From Methanosalsum sp. (GTDB taxonomy: Archaea; Halobacteriota; Methanosarcinia; Methanosarcinales; Methanosarcinaceae), in assembly GCA_007127385.1 (NCBI GenBank), contig SKZM01000195.1, forward strand, positions 1 through 8,729: a DNA stretch of 8,729 bases, written 5' to 3'. Shown here piece by piece: positions 7,564 through 8,729 of this stretch. The notes below the pieces were generated by a model. That model saw nothing but the letters and a program-made list of their open reading frames with translations. It was not told the DNA's origin and searched no databases. A program made the translations under genes and the position numbers. Each line of letters starts with the position of its first letter. The stretch's first letter is position 1.

Positions 7564-7887
7564 GACTGTACGCATAGAGGATGTATCGCGCCATGCTTAT
7601 ATCTGATAACGTCCATCTGTCAGGTCAATCGTATTTTTAGGTCCTTGCAGGAGATTATGGCACACAGCCTTTCTGTGACTGTACAGACAACCTCAATACG
7701 GTACACAAAAAATGCGATAATGCCCGGCACGAGGGTAACTGGGAGTGACTGCGGATAGTCCAGTGGATGATCTCCCGGAGTTAGTGCGTCGGGCTACAGC
7801 ATCAAATCTTTAGTTCTAGGTGATATGGCTGACCTTTAGCAGTGTCTTTCCTGCTGTGATGAAATTTTAAGATGAAGAGTGATATGA
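7564..7887. other. Intergenic stretch without a convincing protein gene
   Basis: 324 bases. It contains a TATA-like CTTATATC at 7596-7603, a run of five T at 7634-7638 that could end the upstream transcript, the structured element at 7722-7798, and a weak 5-bp hairpin AGCAG/CTGCT at 7838-7855. Two short frames exist: 7657-7758 (33 codons, AGGAG only 3 bases before ATG) and 7745-7813 (22 codons from GTG). Neither is supported by a recognisable family, and both overlap the hairpin. All promoter and terminator readings here are weak. Confidence 0.6.
7722..7800 (+). ncRNA. Candidate structured RNA, H/ACA-guide-like hairpin
   Basis: The lower stem GCCCGGCAC (7722-7730) pairs with GTGC (7784-7787) and CGGGC (7790-7794), with a two-base bulge. 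An internal loop (7731-7738 facing 7779-7783) is followed by an upper stem CTGGGAG (7739-7745) with CTCCCGG (7772-7778). Above it, T-G-A (7746-7748) opposite G-A-T (7769-7771) can form the U.U, G.A and A.G pairs of a kink-turn. ACA follows at 7796-7798, one base past the lower stem. Archaeal H/ACA guides have this order: stem, pocket, stem, kink-turn, ACA. Cautions: the upper stem is short, the kink-turn bulge would be longer than three bases unless the apical pairing differs, and no target was convincingly identified. Confidence 0.38.
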
Positions 7888-8028
7888 ATGGTGCATATAT
7901 GTCCAAGGTGTAGTGGCAGGATGAATCGCTGGAGACTTCCGCTGGTGAGAAGAACAGATATGATGCAGAAAAAGAATATTATATACAAATGCCTTTCATG
8001 CGGTTATGATCAGGAATTCTTTGAATGA
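7888..8028 (+). CDS. Small zinc-ribbon protein (46 residues)
   Basis: The start is ATG at 7888, directly after an in-frame TGA (7885-7887), so no upstream ATG in this frame is possible; GTG at 7891 is the alternative. GAGTGAT at 7877-7883 is a weak Shine-Dalgarno-like match. The protein has CPRC at residues 5-8 and CLSCGY at 35-40, two Cys pairs at the spacing of a zinc ribbon, with a basic middle (RLPLVRRTD, QKKN) and an acidic end. Such tiny zinc-ribbon proteins are common in archaea and are usually uncharacterised; nucleic-acid or protein binding is possible but unproven. It ends in TGA and converges on the KaiC-like gene, with 18 bases between the stop codons. Confidence 0.72.
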   Translation: MVHICPRCSGRMNRWRLPLVRRTDMMQKKNIIYKCLSCGYDQEFFE

Positions 8029-8029
8029 T

Positions 8030-8052
8030 CTCTGATCACCGAAGGATCAGAG
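8030..8052. terminator. Hairpin at the convergent gene junction
   Basis: CTCTGATC (8030-8037) and GATCAGAG (8045-8052) form a perfect 8-bp inverted repeat with a 7-base loop. It begins 2 bases after the zinc-ribbon stop and covers the stop codon of the convergent KaiC-like gene. No T-run follows on either strand, and archaeal termination depends mainly on T-rich tracts, so it may protect mRNA 3' ends rather than terminate transcription. The inverted repeat is certain; its role is a guess. Confidence 0.35.
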
Positions 8053-8729
8053 CATATAGACCTCTTCGTTTGGATGGATGACTATTCCCTCTGAGGTTAT
8101 GTCATAGGGATGAAGTTTTTTGCTGTGATCTGAACCACGCATCTTGTAGACCTCGATGCTTCTGGTGCGTACATTGTCCTGTCGGTGGTAATTGAGCAGT
8201 ATTGTACCCTCGGTCACAAAATTTTCCACTCCAAACCTTGAGACTTCGTTCTCATAGAGGGTTTCACAGGTCATCATTGATGTCAGGCCAAGTATCTCAA
8301 GGGTTGCACTCAGCTTTAGCAGCTCCACCCTGATCTTTGGTGGGTCTTGTATCTGGAATCCAAGGGCTGTACTGGAGTCTATGAGTGCGCGTTTTGCATT
8401 GGTCTCTTCCTGGGCTGTGATGATCTGATCGATCATTGAACGCATGTCAAAGGGTCGTACATCGACGAACTTTTCCTGGGACGGAATTCCGATCTTTGTG
8501 GAACTGGCATCAATAATGGCCAGCTTGCCTTCATCTTCCAGTGCTTCCAGATCCCAGCCGAAATTTGAAACATTTTCCCGGATATGTTCGGGTTTTTCCT
8601 CAGTGGCTACTATGAGTCCGCTCTCATTGTATTTTACAATACCATTGTAGATGAACTGGATCGCAAAGTTTGTTTTTCCGGCACCGGAGTTCCCGGAAAC
8701 CAGATAGGTTCGGTCACGCAGCATTCCGC
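8047..8729 (-). CDS. KaiC-like RecA-superfamily ATPase (5' partial)
   Basis: A single KaiC domain reading leftward. Counting Met at 8724-8722 as residue 1: Walker A GNSGAGKT at 11-18, the tandem acidic pair T-E-E at 41-43 (the KaiC catalytic glutamates), and a Walker B strand ending in LIDSSTA. Before that Met the frame continues with a Gly codon and another partial codon ending GC. KaiC domains carry a 'GLDELLGGGLPRG' type segment just there, so the true start is probably about 25 residues beyond the window and this Met is internal. It ends in TGA with VYML. Archaeal KaiC-like proteins are ATPases often linked to signalling; the specific role here is unknown. It is convergent with the zinc-ribbon gene, so shared transcription is unlikely. 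Confidence 0.93.
   Translation of the reverse strand, partial: GMLRDRTYLVSGNSGAGKTNFAIQFIYNGIVKYNESGLIVATEEKPEHIRENVSNFGWDLEALEDEGKLAIIDASSTKIGIPSQEKFVDVRPFDMRSMIDQIITAQEETNAKRALIDSSTALGFQIQDPPKIRVELLKLSATLEILGLTSMMTCETLYENEVSRFGVENFVTEGTILLNYHRQDNVRTRSIEVYKMRGSDHSKKLHPYDITSEGIVIHPNEEVYML

Noticed and set aside
7756..7770. TAG at 7756 read as pyrrolysine to extend the 7657 frame
   Set aside because: Read-through reaches a TGA at 7768 after only three more codons.
7722..7794. tRNA gene
   Set aside because: The length and a terminal stem are suggestive, but there is no T-arm GTTCRA motif, no standard anticodon arm and a bulged acceptor-like stem.
7838..7855. AGCAG/CTGCT hairpin as a terminator
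   Set aside because: Only 5 bp with an 8-base loop and no adjacent T-run; likely chance.
8722..8724. ATG (minus strand) as the start of the KaiC-like gene
   Set aside because: It lies only 10 residues before Walker A, inside the conserved KaiC N-terminal strand region, and the frame continues to the window edge.

Overview
The window looks archaeal, most likely a methanogen-type euryarchaeon. This rests on an archaeal KaiC-like ATPase, a tiny zinc-ribbon protein, Arg codons dominated by AGG/AGA, a roughly balanced base composition, and a possible archaeal H/ACA-type guide RNA between genes. The lineage is inference; no rRNA or other marker is present.

Positions 1-7563 (+) are a single open frame that is already open at the left edge, so the gene begins outside the window. 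At least 2520 residues are visible. In order they are: five tandem AAA+ modules of the MoxR/dynein-related (midasin-like) class in two alternating types (A1-B2, then A3-B4, then A5); a block of about nine WD-like repeats inserted between B2 and A3; a linker carrying a degenerate metallopeptidase-like motif (HExxE); a long charged, probably coiled-coil segment; and a C-terminal von Willebrand A (VWA) domain with a MIDAS motif. MoxR ATPases and their VWA partners are normally separate proteins (CobS/CobT, NorQ/NorD, CbbQ/CbbO, RavA/ViaA), with the ATPase assembling as a homohexamer. Here several ATPase modules and one VWA are covalently joined, as in eukaryotic midasin (Rea1/Mdn1). The modules are not equal: A3 has lost its Walker B acids and sensor-1 Asn, A5 has Asp for the catalytic Glu, and both B modules have Asp in place of the Walker A Ser/Thr.

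Positions 7564-7887 carry no convincing protein gene. They hold a strong nested hairpin (7722-7794) with a kink-turn-like core, followed by ACA, which could be an H/ACA guide RNA. Positions 7888-8028 (+) encode a 46-residue CxxC...CxxC zinc-ribbon protein. It is convergent with a KaiC-family ATPase gene (8047 to beyond the right edge, minus strand), and an 8-bp hairpin lies over the junction.

Nothing in the sequence ties the small genes functionally to the giant protein. The giant protein is the remarkable item: a single-chain AAA+/propeller/VWA machine, presumably a remodelling or chaperone motor, with unknown substrate.
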